A stretch of 64,000 bases of DNA from Rhexocercosporidium sp. MPI-PUGE-AT-0058. Taxonomy: Eukaryota; Ascomycota; Leotiomycetes; Helotiales. The stretch is from assembly GCA_020746875.1 (NCBI GenBank), contig JAGTJL010000004.1, positions 2,976,001 to 3,040,000 of the forward strand, in the 5' to 3' direction. Numbering within the stretch: the stretch's first letter is position 1; the number at the start of each line of letters is the position of its first letter. The notes below the pieces were generated by a model. The model was not told the DNA's origin. It saw only the letters and a list, made by a program, of their open reading frames with translations, and ran no database searches. This document shows, piece by piece, positions 1 to 11,358 of this stretch. The position numbers and the translations under genes are program-made.

Positions 1-289
1 GGTCGTGTGACCTTGAAGAAGTTGCTACTATCTTGAATGATTAGTGTTTCAAAGTCATCAAGCAAGTTATCTATGATTTGATAAATCGGCTGAGCCGTGG
101 CTCTTACGGAAAGTAGATAGCGGTTGGTCTGATCTAAGACTTCACGATCAGTGTGCAGAGAACGAGCATAAGCTAAGAGCCAGTTGGAAAGACTTGGAAG
201 ACACGTATTCCCCAAGAAAATGAAACTCTGCGCGTTTCCTAAAAGTACGGCCAGTGTTGCGAACACGAATGGTATCTGTATTTGCTTGC
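1..289 (-). CDS. partial hypothetical protein running off the left edge
   Basis: A minus-strand frame stays open from the window edge past position 400. The lower part reads like real protein (for example ...LDQTNRYLLSVRATAQP...), with a mixed hydrophobic and charged pattern. A good acceptor motif (TTTCCAG on the minus strand, around 290-296) suggests an exon beginning near 289, but the frame also continues upstream, so the boundary is a guess. I do not recognise the family. The open frame on the opposite strand at 254-655 looks like its shadow. Whether this is a gene at all is moderately doubtful. Confidence 0.35.
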
Positions 290-1147
290 CTGGAAACAGA
301 ACAACGCGACTTCTACACCCTCCTAGACACTTGCCCGAACCCCTCCGTATGTATGTGCAGGTGCAAACCATCACGAGCGAGCGCACCTGCGCAGCTCAAT
401 ACAGCCATATGTCCAGTATGTCTCATTCGGCAACTTCGCCTTCACAAGTACCCCTCAGCACCCCTCATTAAGTCCATGATGAATAACGATGTATCCAGGA
501 AACAGAAGAACTTGTCGACTTCGCGGATGATACGTGGAGCGGGCGGGGAGCCCAAAGCAACGATAGGAGGTATAATTGAAGGTTCGAATGGAGAAAAGAT
601 AGTTCGAGGTGAAACTCCTATCCCCGGGTTAGTCTTGACTCGAGATGCTCGATAAAAATGACGAAGGCTGGCGGGTAAGTGCCCAAGCCTGGCATTGCAT
701 GAAGCCAGCAGAGAGACATACTGAATGCTAGAGAGAAGAAGGTTCAAATATCTATATGCCCGCTCTTTGCAGAGTCGAGTTGTGATTGTCACATATTGTC
801 TTCTGTGAATGTGATGGTTGTGCTGAGCAGGGTGATCAGTCCTAGAATTCCCTCTGGATGAGAGAAGAAGGCCTAGCGCCTTGGCGGCGCACTTCCACCT
901 CCATCTTCAGCTCGTATGTTGACTTCCCTTACACATCCTTATCTCCCTTGGACTGGGCGAAGAAGGATTTGGGTGTTTCCATAAGTTACCTGCGCGACTT
1001 CCAGCTCCGCATCAGTGAGTAGCGTGGTAGTAGGGTCATCGAGGCCATCTCCACGCGTCTGAAACATCGAGTGACAACGCATCAGCTTCATCCAACTTGC
1101 GCCTGGTCTATCAAATCAACTCATCGAACTACTAAACACCTTCGACG
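290..1147. other. intergenic region, no gene supported
   Basis: Normal base composition. Two overlapping frames on opposite strands (254-655 plus, 442-792 minus) lack recognisable domains or convincing splice structure. The final 100 or so bases before 1148 are pyrimidine- and AAC-rich and fit the 5' leader of the metacaspase gene. Confidence 0.5.
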
Positions 1148-2498
1148 ATGTCAGGATATCCGGGTCAAGGATATGGGGGTGGATATGAGCAGCAAGTAGT
1201 CCTCGTTGCTTTGGTCAAGCACACACTCATGTCCGCAGACAAGGCTACGGATACCAGCAGCAAGGTGGATATGATCAGCGAGGCCAGTACAATGATGGCT
1301 ACTCTCAGGCATGCCTTTCCATCCCTGGAAGAAATCTTTCTAACAAATCTAGCCTCAGTACGATCGAGGTCAGCAGCATGGCGGACACGGTATGCGAAGT
1401 CTCTCTCCGCAAGCTACCCCGCTAACGATCAGCCCCCCCACCACCCCAAGGAATGGTCAGCTTTGGACATGGAGCTCCAGACTCGTACGCCTTCAAGTAT
1501 TCCAACTGCACAGGTCGTCGAAAAGCGCTTTTGATCGGTATCAACTACTTTGGTCAGAGCGGTGAACTTCGAGGCTGCATCAATGATGTTGGAAATGTCT
1601 CGAGATACTTGAGCGAGAGCTTCGGATATGCCCGAGAAGACATGGTGATCCTCACCGATGACCAACAGGATCGGATGGGTCAACCTACCAAGGAGAACAT
1701 CCTTCGTGCTATGAACTGGCTCGTTCGAGGTGTTCAACCAAATGATTCCCTGTTCTTTCACTATTCGGGTCATGGTGGCCAGACTGATGATAGGAACGGA
1801 GACGAAGAGGATGGAAATGATGAGGTGATCTATCCGGTCGACTACAAGCAGGCTGGTCACATTGTGGATGATGAAATGCATGCGATCATGGTCTCACCAC
1901 TTCAGGCGGGTGTTAGATTGACTGCGATTTTCGATTCGTGCCACTCGGGATCAGCTCTTGACTTGCCCTACATCTACTCAACTCAGGGCGTCTTGAAAGA
2001 GCCGAATCTTGCCAAGGAGGCTGGAATGGGTCTTCTGGGTGTCATCTCATCTGCTAGTCAGGGTGATTATGGAAAGGTTGCAGGTCACCTCATTGGATTC
2101 TTTAAAAAGGCTACAGATGGTGATGAGGCTTATGAGAAGACCGTTGCTACGAAGACGTCACCTGCCGATGTGATTATGTGGTCGGGTAGCAAGGATGATC
2201 AGACATCGTATGTTGCTCTTCACTCCTGGTACATTGACTGACGTCTGTAGGGCTGATGCAACCATTGCTTCTCAAGCAACTGGCGCAATGTCATGGGCAT
2301 TCATCAGCGCTATGAAGGCCAACCCGCAGCAGAGTTATGTTGAGCTGTTGAATAGCATTCGCGAGGTGCTAGCTACAAAGTATACTCAGAAGCCTCAATT
2401 GAGCTGCAGTCATCCACTTGGTATATAGAATCTTACACCGAGGTGGAAGTGGGCTTTGCTGACTTGATTCAGATACCGATTTGCTTTTCATCATGTAG
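1148..2498 (+). CDS. MCA1: metacaspase (type I, caspase-like cysteine protease)
   Basis: Six exons: 1148-1191, 1239-1308, 1359-1389, 1433-2207, 2251-2420, 2473-2498; 371 residues, stop TAG. The N-terminal part, about 60 residues, is rich in Gly, Tyr, Gln and Pro, as in type I metacaspase prodomains. The peptidase domain follows, with catalytic His162 in FHYSGHGGQ and Cys218 in DSCHSGS. The ending [11 protein letters not shown] is the usual family C-terminus and is only reached by using the last small intron (2421-2472), which supports that exon. Introns 1192-1238 and 1309-1358 appear to start with GC, not GT (see separate entries). Type I metacaspases are calcium-dependent, Arg/Lys-specific proteases linked in fungi to stress response, protein quality control and cell death. 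Length is normal and no defect is seen. Confidence 0.95.
1192..1238 (+). other. GC-AG intron 1 of the metacaspase gene
   Basis: The donor GCAAGT matches the consensus of the minor GC-AG intron class, and the acceptor is CCGCAG. Splicing here (phase 2) joins the Gly/Tyr/Gln-rich frame of exon 1 to the same kind of sequence in exon 2 (...[12 protein letters not shown]...). The GT one base pair-step downstream (GTAGTC) would be phase 0 and leads to a stop in exon 2. Confidence 0.75.
1309..1358 (+). other. probable GC-AG intron 2 of the metacaspase gene
   Basis: The donor is GCATGC, the branch-point-like CTAAC lies near the 3' end, and the acceptor is CCTCAG. An alternative acceptor six bases earlier (TCTAG at 1352) keeps the same frame. 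No GT donor in the right phase exists in exon 2, while this GC donor joins ...NDGYSQ to [11 protein letters not shown] and on to the PPPPQG segment. The donor is weaker than that of intron 1, so confidence is lower. Confidence 0.6.
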
Positions 2499-2845
2499 GG
2501 ATGGACTGTCCGAGAGAATCTCCTAGAGGTTTGCTTGAAGCGAGGGGTTACCCTTGATAAACTACTACGAAGCTTAGTTGAATGCGAGATTTTGCAATGG
2601 TCTTTCAATAGATGGCTGGCTGCCATCTCACACTACTTGAAATCACAACCTAAGCATGCGTAGGCTCCTATACCCAGGGTTGCCACGGCTGAAAGCTCAC
2701 TTCTCTGCATTGCATGAATAATGGAGTCACTGCAAAGTTGCGTCCGATTATCAAAAATCACTTCCTTCATGATTGAACGACAAGTTGAAGTCCTTTGTTT
2801 CCTGAATGTTATTTTTGCTTTCATTTTCGAATTGGAGGCTAGCAC
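2499..2845. other. convergent 3' intergenic region
   Basis: It lies between the 3' ends of the metacaspase and peptidase-like genes. Short frames on the minus strand (2369-2626, 2633-2845) carry no recognisable domain. I see nothing further in it. Confidence 0.5.
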
Positions 2846-4633
2846 TTAGTTCTCCCAGCTGAATCTTTTATTTCTCTCGACGCTAGCAGTAGCAGGAGGA
2901 ATCCCTGCACCGTCCATCTCATGTATGCGATCCTCCTGTACAAGTTCATGTCGTCCCCCAGATCCTTCGTAAGCTGGGAGCTCGGGCGGAACATAGCGTT
3001 GCTCATTCATTTCGTGGATGTCATTTCTGTCCCCATCAAGCTCCGGTTTCGCCGCATCTGGGGTCACGTCCACGACGGTTTGAGTCTGCTTCTCCCCAGG
3101 TCTAGGTATACTGGTATCTGCCAATTCGTGGCGCCTCCGCCTCTTCTTATGCCACAGGAAAGCTGCAACAATCACCAAAGCTACACCCGCGACACCTCCA
3201 ATTGCAATCCCCGCAATTGCGCCAGTCGTCAGATCACCCTTCTTCTGTGAAGAGATGGTAGTATTGGTCTGTGTTCCATCGTCGAGTACAGGAGGATGGA
3301 TTGCAACAAGGCTTGCCGATACCGAAGTCGGAGGAAATGTTGCTTGCGAGACAGAAAAGTTGTGCCTCTCATAATCTGCTATCACGTATGCCTCTTGCAG
3401 GAACGTCCTCCCCAGTGTGTATTGCGTGGAGTTTTGTGCTTGCTTAAGTGGAAAGTAGCGGGCATCACTCGAAACAATTGGAGCCGTAAGATTCAAGTCG
3501 AATGCTGCGTAAGGTAAGACTATGTCAACAGTTTGACCACCGCCACCTGCTGCGCCGATTTTGAAAGTGAAGGTTGGGTTCTGATTCAACAGGATTGCAT
3601 GCGCGTCTTCGGATACTAGGTAAAGTTTGCCTTGCTCGTTCCAGGTGAGATTGAATTGCTGCGCAAACGCTTCACATACAGATGTAGGCAGCCAGATCTC
3701 GGTGATAAGGGAGTCGATGAACATGTCAATACTGCTTGCAAGCAATGGAGAACTACCAGCGGTGTCGTATGTTATAGACTGTAAGCTTACGAGCAGATCT
3801 CTCGAGAAATCTGCGCCGAAGGCGAAGTTGAGGTTGTTGGGCTCTAATTTTGTCATATCATATCCACCCAGCGTCAAACTTCCGAATACTGGTGGGGACT
3901 TGTAATGTGCTCCTGCTGTGTATGCCCAGCTTCGACTCGGGATCAGGGATTGGTTGTATAGACTGCTCAACATACTCTGTTGAGGATTGTTTAGAGTTGT
4001 GAAGTTGAAAGGTACCGGGCTAAGACCGAGGTTTCCCAGGTAGAAATCGTTTGTCCAGATGCCGGCAACTACTTGTTTCTGCAAGCTTGGTAGCCCGGAG
4101 CCTGGGACGCCCAAGTTGATGGTATCGTAACCATAGGATCCGTTGCCAGAACGGCCGAGGAAACTTTCCTCGTATGTGTTCAAGGAGAAGATGGCACCAT
4201 CGATGCCATTTTGGAGTCCTTGGGTGGACCAAGTGGTAGAGACATTGCTTTGGAAGAGGTAACCACGCTCGTTTGGGCAGTTTTGGAGTGTGGGATTGAC
4301 ATCGACGCAGCCTTCTGAGATAACCTCGAATTCCTGTTAGTACATTTTTTATTTCCTGCGAGAGCTACCAACCACCCAGATTGTTGAGCCTGCACTGGCT
4401 GATGTTCCTGGCAGGAGCCTCACAGTTTGCCCTGGTGTGCCAACCTGGATTTGGAAAGTTGACCACCAACCATCGTTTCCGTCCCTGTCAGATGCATGAG
4501 CGCCACCACTGCAGAAGATGTTTTCGACCTACCAGTAAAGGCTCGGGGGGATGCTCAATGGTGCTAGGGAGGCATTCAAGCCGGCATTTGCCAATTGTAC
4601 ACAAAATAAAATCAATGAAAGCGACCCTTTCAT
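2846..4633 (-). CDS. A1 (pepsin-like) aspartic peptidase family protein, membrane-anchored, probably catalytically impaired
   Basis: Three exons on the minus strand: 4533-4633, 4373-4484, 2846-4333 (introns of 48 and 39 bases); 566 residues. The first intron could shift its 3' partner by three bases without changing the frame. The start gives a signal peptide (MKGSLSLILFCVQLANA). An A1-peptidase-like lumenal region with several N-glycosylation sites follows, then one transmembrane helix (about 441-465) with a KKRRRR stop-transfer and a 100-residue acidic, Pro-containing cytoplasmic tail. Position 57-64, where the first catalytic DTG/DSG should lie, reads LLPGTSAS with no Asp; the second site reads IDSLIT near residue 278, not DSGT. 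Family membership is clear from fold-level motifs; loss of activity is inferred. It may act as a cell-surface binding or sensor protein. Confidence 0.8.
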
Positions 4634-5017
4634 CGCCACGATGAGAACCGTCAGTGGGGGTGAGAAAAGGGAAGAGAAGGAAAGTGTTTGAGAGGAGAAC
4701 ACAAAATCTGGAACTCAGCCCCCGATCTCTTGCATTGATTGTGCCACGTTCAACAGCGCTTGCAATATGCAGGTCGAGAATCTTCCTTGGCTTGGGTGAC
4801 GGTCCAGCCAATTAACGTGGTGGGACGATCCGAAGGATTGCAGGCTGTCAGCCGCGATAGATTATGTCTTTCAGCTTACCGATAATAGAATCCAGCCTTA
4901 CACGTTCCCCGATGGGTAGCCTAAATGCAGCCTCATCTTTCCCTTCATGTATCGACTCTGCCCTGGATTTCTATCTTCGCCCACTCAGGCTTCCTCGCCA
5001 TTCGTTTCTAGGAAGTT
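4634..5017. promoter_or_regulatory. divergent intergenic region between the peptidase-like and Ser/Thr-rich genes
   Basis: The 384 bases between two divergent start codons must hold both promoters. I see no clear TATA box. The stretch just before 5018 is pyrimidine-rich, usual for fungal leaders. No specific operator is claimed. Confidence 0.5.
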
Positions 5018-6755
5018 ATGGCTCGTCTTGGATCTTTGACGCTCGCTTCAGTCTGGCTACTCAGTCAAGTAGCTGCCCAGCAATGTAAGTACCCAAAGTC
5101 GAGTAGGAAATTCAAAAGCTGACGTCTGTAGACCCTAGGAATACTGCGAATGGCACTATCACTAAGGCGAGCCCGACTCCGACTTCCTCGAAGTCTGGCT
5201 CAATAACATCTTTCTACTCGGAAATTAATGGGCCATATCTATTTGCCTCATCTTCGACATGGACACAAGTCATTATACCTACTACTGTAGGAACGGTGAT
5301 GGTGATTGTCAATGAAGCCACAAATGAGACAACCTCGACTACTGTCTATCATACAGACTATGAAAAGAATGGGTCGTCGACTTTATTGACAAGGACTGAT
5401 ACGAATGCTGCTGGAACAGTCACGCAAATTGTGACTGATATGGGTCGAGAGCCTATGACAATGTGAGTTTCCTCTTTCTGCTTGGGATAAGTACTGATTT
5501 ATGCAGAGCTTACCCAACAAACTATTTTGAGGTTGCTGAATCCTTGACATGGACTGCGGTTCTACCCACCTACCACATCAACAGCACTTGTTGTTTCCCA
5601 ACTCCTACACTGTCTGCAACCCCAACCCATACTCCATTCGTGCAGGTTGGACCTTTGGATGGGGAGGATTCTCGTGGATGGTTGTATTCGTTGGTGGGTG
5701 TTAATTACGGGGAAGCTTATACAGTTCTTGATTCAACCGAAGTGTCTTCGCTCTGGTCCGGTCAAACACTTGGTATTGAGTATGATGGGTGTCCGTATGA
5801 GTTTTGCCAGTATACTGTCACTTCTGCTTCCCCAGCAAGTGCCGTTCAAGCTCAACCGGGAGCGATACTGGCTACTAGTACAACGACGATCTCAATTGCG
5901 CCTGCTGGAGGTTCATCGTCTAAGGGGAGTGCATCATCTTCTTTTACTGCTCTTCCGGACCAAGACTCTGAAACCTCAAAGAGTAAGTCTCCCGAGACCA
6001 TGAAAGACACACCGAGTCCTGGACCTTCTCCTGAGCCTACTCGCCCGGATAGCACACAGGTATCAGGTGCGCCGGCTCAGACTAGTGCAGGGAGTCCTCA
6101 GCAAACATCTAAACAGCCAGAGAACACAGGCTCGACATCCCCCCCGGCGCCAGGTTCCACAGCTACTCCTCCAGTCCCAACCTCAAGTGTTAAGCCTGTT
6201 ACATCAACTGCAGCTGCGGGTATGGTGATTACGATAGGTTCTTCGGTAGTCTCTGCAAATTCGGCTTCTCAGTTCATCATCGAGGACCAGACACTTGCAT
6301 TGGGTTCCTCAATAACTATTGGGTCTGGGTCATCAACGACTGTTGTTGCACTTCAAACGAGTGGTTTGAATACCGTGCTGGTTGTAGGCGATTCGAGTTC
6401 TACTCTCAATGCCGCAGCAGCTATAACAATTGGAGGCTCGGTCGTTACTGCTGATTCAGCGTCAAATTATGTCATTGGAGGGCAGACGTTGGTTCCAGGT
6501 TCGGAGATTGTAGTGGGGGGAACAACGATCAGTCTCGCGCCTGGGGGGACGCAATTGATAGAAGGGACGAAGACGATGGTTCAATCGACGGGGATTGGAG
6601 GGATCATTTGGAGTGTTTTTGGAGGTGAGACGACAACAAGTGAGACAGGGACGGCCACAGCAACATATGTGCAAGCTTCGGGAGGAGGGAGAGTGAGTTC
6701 GTCGTTGGTGATGCTTCCGTGTAGCTTAGTGCTCCTGTTTTTGATGATAGGTTGA
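5018..6755 (+). CDS. Ser/Thr-rich, probably GPI-anchored cell-surface protein
   Basis: Three exons: 5018-5084, 5132-5462, 5507-6755 (introns of 47 and 44 bases); 548 residues. The start is chosen because it gives a signal peptide (MARLGSLTLASVWLLSQVAA) and the splice phases then agree. The middle (about 200-370) is a Ser/Thr/Pro-rich, mucin-like stretch likely to be O-glycosylated. Two imperfect copies of a beta-type unit lie at about 373-407 and 437-470, each with ITIG, VV, NSAS or DSAS, and QTL. The C-terminus is hydrophobic (SLVMLPCSLVLLFLMIG) with no charged tail, as expected of a GPI-attachment signal. No enzymatic domain is recognised. The likely site is the cell wall or plasma membrane outer face. 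Function unknown. Confidence 0.85.
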
Positions 6756-7546
6756 ATAAGAGAATGGATATATAGTTCTTCATTACAGTTTTAATCCCTT
6801 GGTCGAAGCAAGAGAAGCATGTTTAGGTAGCTTTTTGTCCGCAATAGGGTATCCCAGAATGAACCGACATGGACAGAGGGAGGATCAACCGGCACGGTCT
6901 TGGCGAACTACTTCCATGAGTGGAGGAGTACCGTAGGTTTTATAGCGAGGAATGCCTTGATCGACGAAGGCATTGAGCTCGGTGCGGAAGGACTTGTTCT
7001 AGCTCATATTCGTGTAGAGCAACAGTTACTGGAGGTTTCTGCCGAAGGGAGATGTGTCAATTTGGCGAGCGATAGCCCCGACCCTAGTGAGATTCAGCAC
7101 TTGGGGGTGAGGCAAGGCCACGAAACAACCTTGATGCGTCCGTAAAGCAGTGTTGATTTTGTAGACAGGAGGTATTTGTAAGTTCGAACCAGGCGGAGCT
7201 GGGCTGTTTCGGGGTTTGACTCAGCGGGCGATGAAAAACGAGAGGATGCTGGTTGTGGGGAGGAAGAGGGATGAGGTGAGGGACGTGATAAATGTTAGGT
7301 ACATGGTTTGGACCAGACAAATGTGAGAGTCTTTCTAATGCTTTGCTGGTTCTCCCGCATTTGCTTACTTGGTTTTTGGACGAGGCGAATATGTGAGAAA
7401 GGAGTAGATATAAACGATCTTCCTGAATTGTGGAATTGAATTAAAGTAAAAATCAAGATGCAGTCTCCAATAACCAACTCCATACGCCATTACTCGCATC
7501 TTGTGCGGCTTTCGACTACGTAGCTAAACGAAATTATAATACATGG
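6756..7546. other. intergenic region, no gene supported
   Basis: Normal composition. Frames at 6900-7145 (plus) and 7084-7483 (minus) are short, have no domain, and are not joined by convincing introns. It probably holds the 3' ends of the two convergent neighbours. Confidence 0.5.
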
Positions 7547-9072
7547 CTACTGAATTATCTTGGCCGAAATATCTGGCATGAATTTCCCCCACGATTTCAA
7601 CATGTTCTTCCGCTGCACCAGCTGAAACACCGCGCCAATATACCTCCTCTCCAAATCACCCTCGGAAAACGTATCAAAGGCCACACGTAGGGGAAACGCC
7701 ATCCGGTTGATCATATTACCCGGTACCGTTTGAATATAATACCTCATACTTCGACATATAAGGCGAGCAAATTCAATCTGCTCCCGACATTGGCCGTCAT
7801 GTGGAGGGCGAGTATCGGCAGAAGCGAGTAAGATTCTGGCTGCATAATACATGCCCATAGTACGTGCCAACTGCGGATCAGGGTAGACCAGATACATTGG
7901 AGTAACCATCTCACCAGTGTTGAAATTGTTGTATTCGAAGACGGGGAATGGCTCTGATTCTAGCATGTGGGATTCGTATGGCTGGCCGGAGGGGTAGTCG
8001 TCCACCCATTCTATCTTCCATCGAATAAGACGGCTCTTGAGGTTCGTAATAGAGTTCCAGAGTATCGCTTCCCGCGAGGCCAATTCGATTTGAGGCATGA
8101 GGTGAGATTTCTTGGCCGCCAGAAGTTGATCGAATTGATAAAGGATAGCAGGAAGATCAACCACCTGCTCCAAGAGACTGGCCATGATATCTTTAGAGGA
8201 AGTCTCAGCGGACCAGGGAATAGTCTTCCACTCTGGCCTGGCAAGAAATGTGGGAGCCCGTAAGACCAAAGCTGTGGATACCTGACTATGTGAGTGATAT
8301 ACCTGATTTGAGGGTAGTTTTCCTAAGCAATACCCAGTAAGGAAGCAGTTCCGTAAAGCATTGATGTTCCATTCCAAACATGTGACTGTATGGGCCACGA
8401 AACTCTATGAGTTTCAACGCATGAATACAGTGGTTGATTAAAGCTCTCTCTGTCGTATGCTGGAGGCTCTGTTCCTAGTCATTCCCGTATTCAAACAGTT
8501 TTGGAAGGACATCTTACCTCATAGGCCATTAAGAGAATCACGGTTGCGAAGACACCTTCCGACCTGCTTTGTTCGGGATGAAATAGAGCGCTCTGTAGGC
8601 GTCTCAGGACACGAGTATAGATATTGTATCCAGCAAAGCCTACTCTCCAATTGCCAGAAAACTGCCCGAAGTAGGCTATTGAGACAGCATGGAAGGCATC
8701 GGAGAGAAGCGGGGAGAACATCCTGACTGACCCAGCACTGCGTATTGCATCGGATGAGCCACAGTCTATCCGGTCATCTGGGGCAAATGCATCTATGAAG
8801 CGTTCGACAAACACATCTAAGACCGGCAGGTCTGATTGGGGAAGGTGTGGTATTGTATTTAATGCCCGTAGCGGTTTACGCCATGTATGGCATGTCTCTA
8901 TCAAGGCTGAAATACTCGTCAGTAGGGCTAAGGTAGAAAAAGCGAGCATGAAATGACTGCGCCAACCTTTTCTTTCAAGGACTATGAATGGATTTTCTTC
9001 TGGCTCTTCTTCAATCGCTACAGCAGCAGGCCTCTGATTCGCTTCGGGCCATTGATCAGGAGTAGCAGACAT
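7547..9072 (-). CDS. fungal transcription-factor-domain protein without a visible Zn2Cys6 cluster
   Basis: Three exons: 8518-9072, 8334-8474, 7547-8281 (introns 8475-8517 and 8282-8333, both phase 0); 476 residues. The sequence has the layout of the fungal-specific transcription factor C-terminal domain: a helical N-terminal part with ISALIETCHTWRKPL, a central LIEFRGP / G-x-x-HQ segment, then LVLRAPTFLARPEWKTIPW, a motif typical of these regulators. The usual Cys-rich binuclear zinc cluster is absent: the first ATG in frame is at 9072, and the upstream frame (9131-9382) cannot be spliced to it in phase and holds no Cys6 pattern. It is either a regulator that has lost its DNA-binding domain or one whose first exon I cannot see. 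Target genes unknown. Confidence 0.75.
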
Positions 9073-9568
9073 AATTGATCTCGGCAAGGATCCTGCCCGT
9101 TGTGAAGTTGAGCAGCTTTCTGAAACTTGACTAACCTACGGGCGCGAACTGAGTGATGAGGGCTCTAGAGCTGGGTGCGTCGGGATCGATAACCAAAGAT
9201 GAGAGGTTATAGGATGTTGTCTGGAAGGGGCGTCTTTGGTTGAAGGGAGGGGATGAGGCGATCCCGTGCGGAGACTGACAGGTCGCTTTCAAGGACAGCG
9301 AGGGGCTGTCAAATATGATGATGATCCCTGTACGGCTCAAAAAGCATTTATTGATTTGCGGAAAAAGCCGTTCTCGCTGCAATGATCCTCTTCAGCTGGT
9401 TTGTCCAGGAACATCCATCAAGCAAAGATCTGCATTGCTATTTCCCGTGTGGGGTTCATTTCCTTTTGCAAAACCTTAATTCGTAGCATCCTAATTCCTG
9501 TGCGAAATATACATACCTGGATCCAGCCCACACATTCACCCCCTTCAACTGTTCTGCTTCTTCTGAAT
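9073..9568. promoter_or_regulatory. divergent intergenic region
   Basis: It lies between the divergent transcription-factor-domain and lipase genes and should contain both promoters. A minus-strand frame at 9131-9382 is open but not connectable. Pyrimidine-rich tracts lead into the lipase start. Confidence 0.45.
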
Positions 9569-10453
9569 ATGACCCCTCATCGCCATGTACTGACAGGCTT
9601 GGCCTTTCTATTTACCGCCACCATATTGTCGGTCAGGGCTGCCGCCATTTCGATACACAACTATCTAGACGAACGCACAATTCACAACGATTATACGTGC
9701 CGTAGCATCGCCCATCCAAATCCCGTGATCCTACTCCACGGTCTTGGTGCAACCTTTTACGAAGATCTGAATGTACTGGAACTTTATCTGCAATCCCAAG
9801 GCTACTGCACTTTCAGCCTGACCTACGGAGATTACCCCGCATTCCCATTCGCTGGCGGCTTGAAGCCCATCGATTCCTCGGCGGCCGAGATTGAAGCTTT
9901 CATCAACCTGGTCCATTCTTGCACCGGGGCTGCGAAGCTTGATCTTATAGGGCATTCGGAAGGAGGCTTCCTTGCACTCTACGTGCCCAAGTTTAGAGGT
10001 GTTGCTCCTATTCTAGACAAACTCGTCGCCATTGCCCCGCCTACACGCGGCACGACTTTCGCCGGCTTATATAACCTAGCTTATGTCGGCGGCAACTCGA
10101 CAAGGAAGTTGTTTTCCACCATCTTGGATACAGTCGGCTGCGCCGCCTGTGATGAGATAGGGGTTGGAGGTTCTGCAGTGGCAAGGCTGAATGACGGAAA
10201 ACCCATTGTCCAGCCTGGTAATTCTCTCACCGTCATCATGTCTAAGTTCGATGAATTGGTTACTCCAACATCGACAGCTTTCGTGGAAGAACAGGGGGTG
10301 AACAACCTCTATGTCCAGGACTATTGTCCTCTGGACCCGGTGGGACACATTGGTGAAGCCTACGATACCAATGTTTGGAATCTTGTTGTAAACTCGCTCG
10401 ATTCGACACCCCACCGTACATTCACTTGTTCTTTCGGTTCTCCTGGTCGTTAA
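9569..10453 (+). CDS. secreted lipase / alpha-beta hydrolase (class 2 lipase-like)
   Basis: Single exon, 294 residues from the ATG at 9569; an in-frame ATG at 9401 would add 56 residues, but the inner start gives a proper signal peptide (basic MTPHRH then a hydrophobic run to about residue 25). Alpha/beta-hydrolase features are in order: the oxyanion-hole motif HGLG at 57-60, the nucleophile elbow GHSEG with Ser130, Asp228 in SKFDEL and His260 in DPVGHIG. Cys pairs suggest disulphides in a secreted enzyme. The layout resembles fungal class 2 lipases that hydrolyse triacylglycerols or esters outside the cell. GHSEG differs from the more common GHSQG of this group. The triad looks complete. The precise substrate is not inferable. 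Confidence 0.88.
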   Translation: MTPHRHVLTGLAFLFTATILSVRAAAISIHNYLDERTIHNDYTCRSIAHPNPVILLHGLGATFYEDLNVLELYLQSQGYCTFSLTYGDYPAFPFAGGLKPIDSSAAEIEAFINLVHSCTGAAKLDLIGHSEGGFLALYVPKFRGVAPILDKLVAIAPPTRGTTFAGLYNLAYVGGNSTRKLFSTILDTVGCAACDEIGVGGSAVARLNDGKPIVQPGNSLTVIMSKFDELVTPTSTAFVEEQGVNNLYVQDYCPLDPVGHIGEAYDTNVWNLVVNSLDSTPHRTFTCSFGSPGR

Positions 10454-11358
10454 AAGCCAGTACCTGTTGATAGTGGAGCGTGCTGCAGTTGAGGAGCTTT
10501 GAGGGGGATGTTGTAGGCTTTGTGATTGGGCGAGCTCTTAGAAATCAAGTCAGCGATTTAAGCGAGCCTTACCAAAACGCGTCCCAAGCCCGCCTCGACG
10601 TGAGTGCTGCTGCCAACCCCCTTATATATAACGTCAACAAACTACTTTTCAATTCGCAAAGGAAGTAGTTTAGATTAAAGCTTAACATCCAAGCTATTTA
10701 CTAGGAAATATCCGAGGCTCCTCTCTACCACATTACTTTAGATATAAAAACTAGCACTCGGCGTGTAATTAACGCAATATACGAACTCTTAACTTTAATC
10801 ATTTCTTCGCTTTTTTTCTCGGTTAGGTAGTATTTGTCGGCTCGTTTTAAGTGAGCTTCTTATGACTTTGTGGCTGGAAGGAACTAAGGCATACGATCTA
10901 CAGTCGAGTGTCAAATTCGGAATCCCTAAAGCCATTTTGGGTTGAAGGTGTCATGTGCAAAGTCATGAGAGTTACGAATGCTTTAAGGTGTTGCGATACG
11001 GCCAGCGACAATTGATGAAGCCTGATTTGACGCCACGGCAGATGAAGCCAAGACTCAGCCATCTTCTTACAATGTGCACAGTACGGTATACGCAGCCTTG
11101 CGACGAACAACGCCTAGCAGGCGTATCAGAAAGACAAATTCCGAAAGCATCCGGTGGCTGACTATTTTTCAGCTGAACCTGGGGATAGGATTATGCCTTG
11201 TCGAGATGGAGGGATGCGCGAGGCTACGAGACTATCTGCAGCTGAGCCTCCACCGTATCATTTTAAATATCCCCTTCTCCCCGGTTCAGAGCCTGGTAAA
11301 CAATATATCCTGGAAGAAATCTAAAACCTTTTATTAATGAGAGTCACGCGCCCTCAAA
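10454..11358. other. intergenic region with a short AT-rich tract
   Basis: No gene is supported. About 10610-10850 is AT-rich with few CpA/TpG steps and may be a small relic of a RIP-mutated repeat. Frames at 10898-11337 are short and without domains. The last 100 bases lead into the esterase gene. Confidence 0.45.

Noticed and set aside
254..792. Overlapping open frames on both strands (254-655 plus, 442-792 minus).
   Set aside because: No domain, no splice support and low-complexity translation; the first lies antisense to the better frame at 1-289.
9131..9382. Minus-strand frame as first exon of the transcription-factor-domain gene.
   Set aside because: The possible introns to the downstream exon are out of phase and the frame has no Zn2Cys6 pattern.
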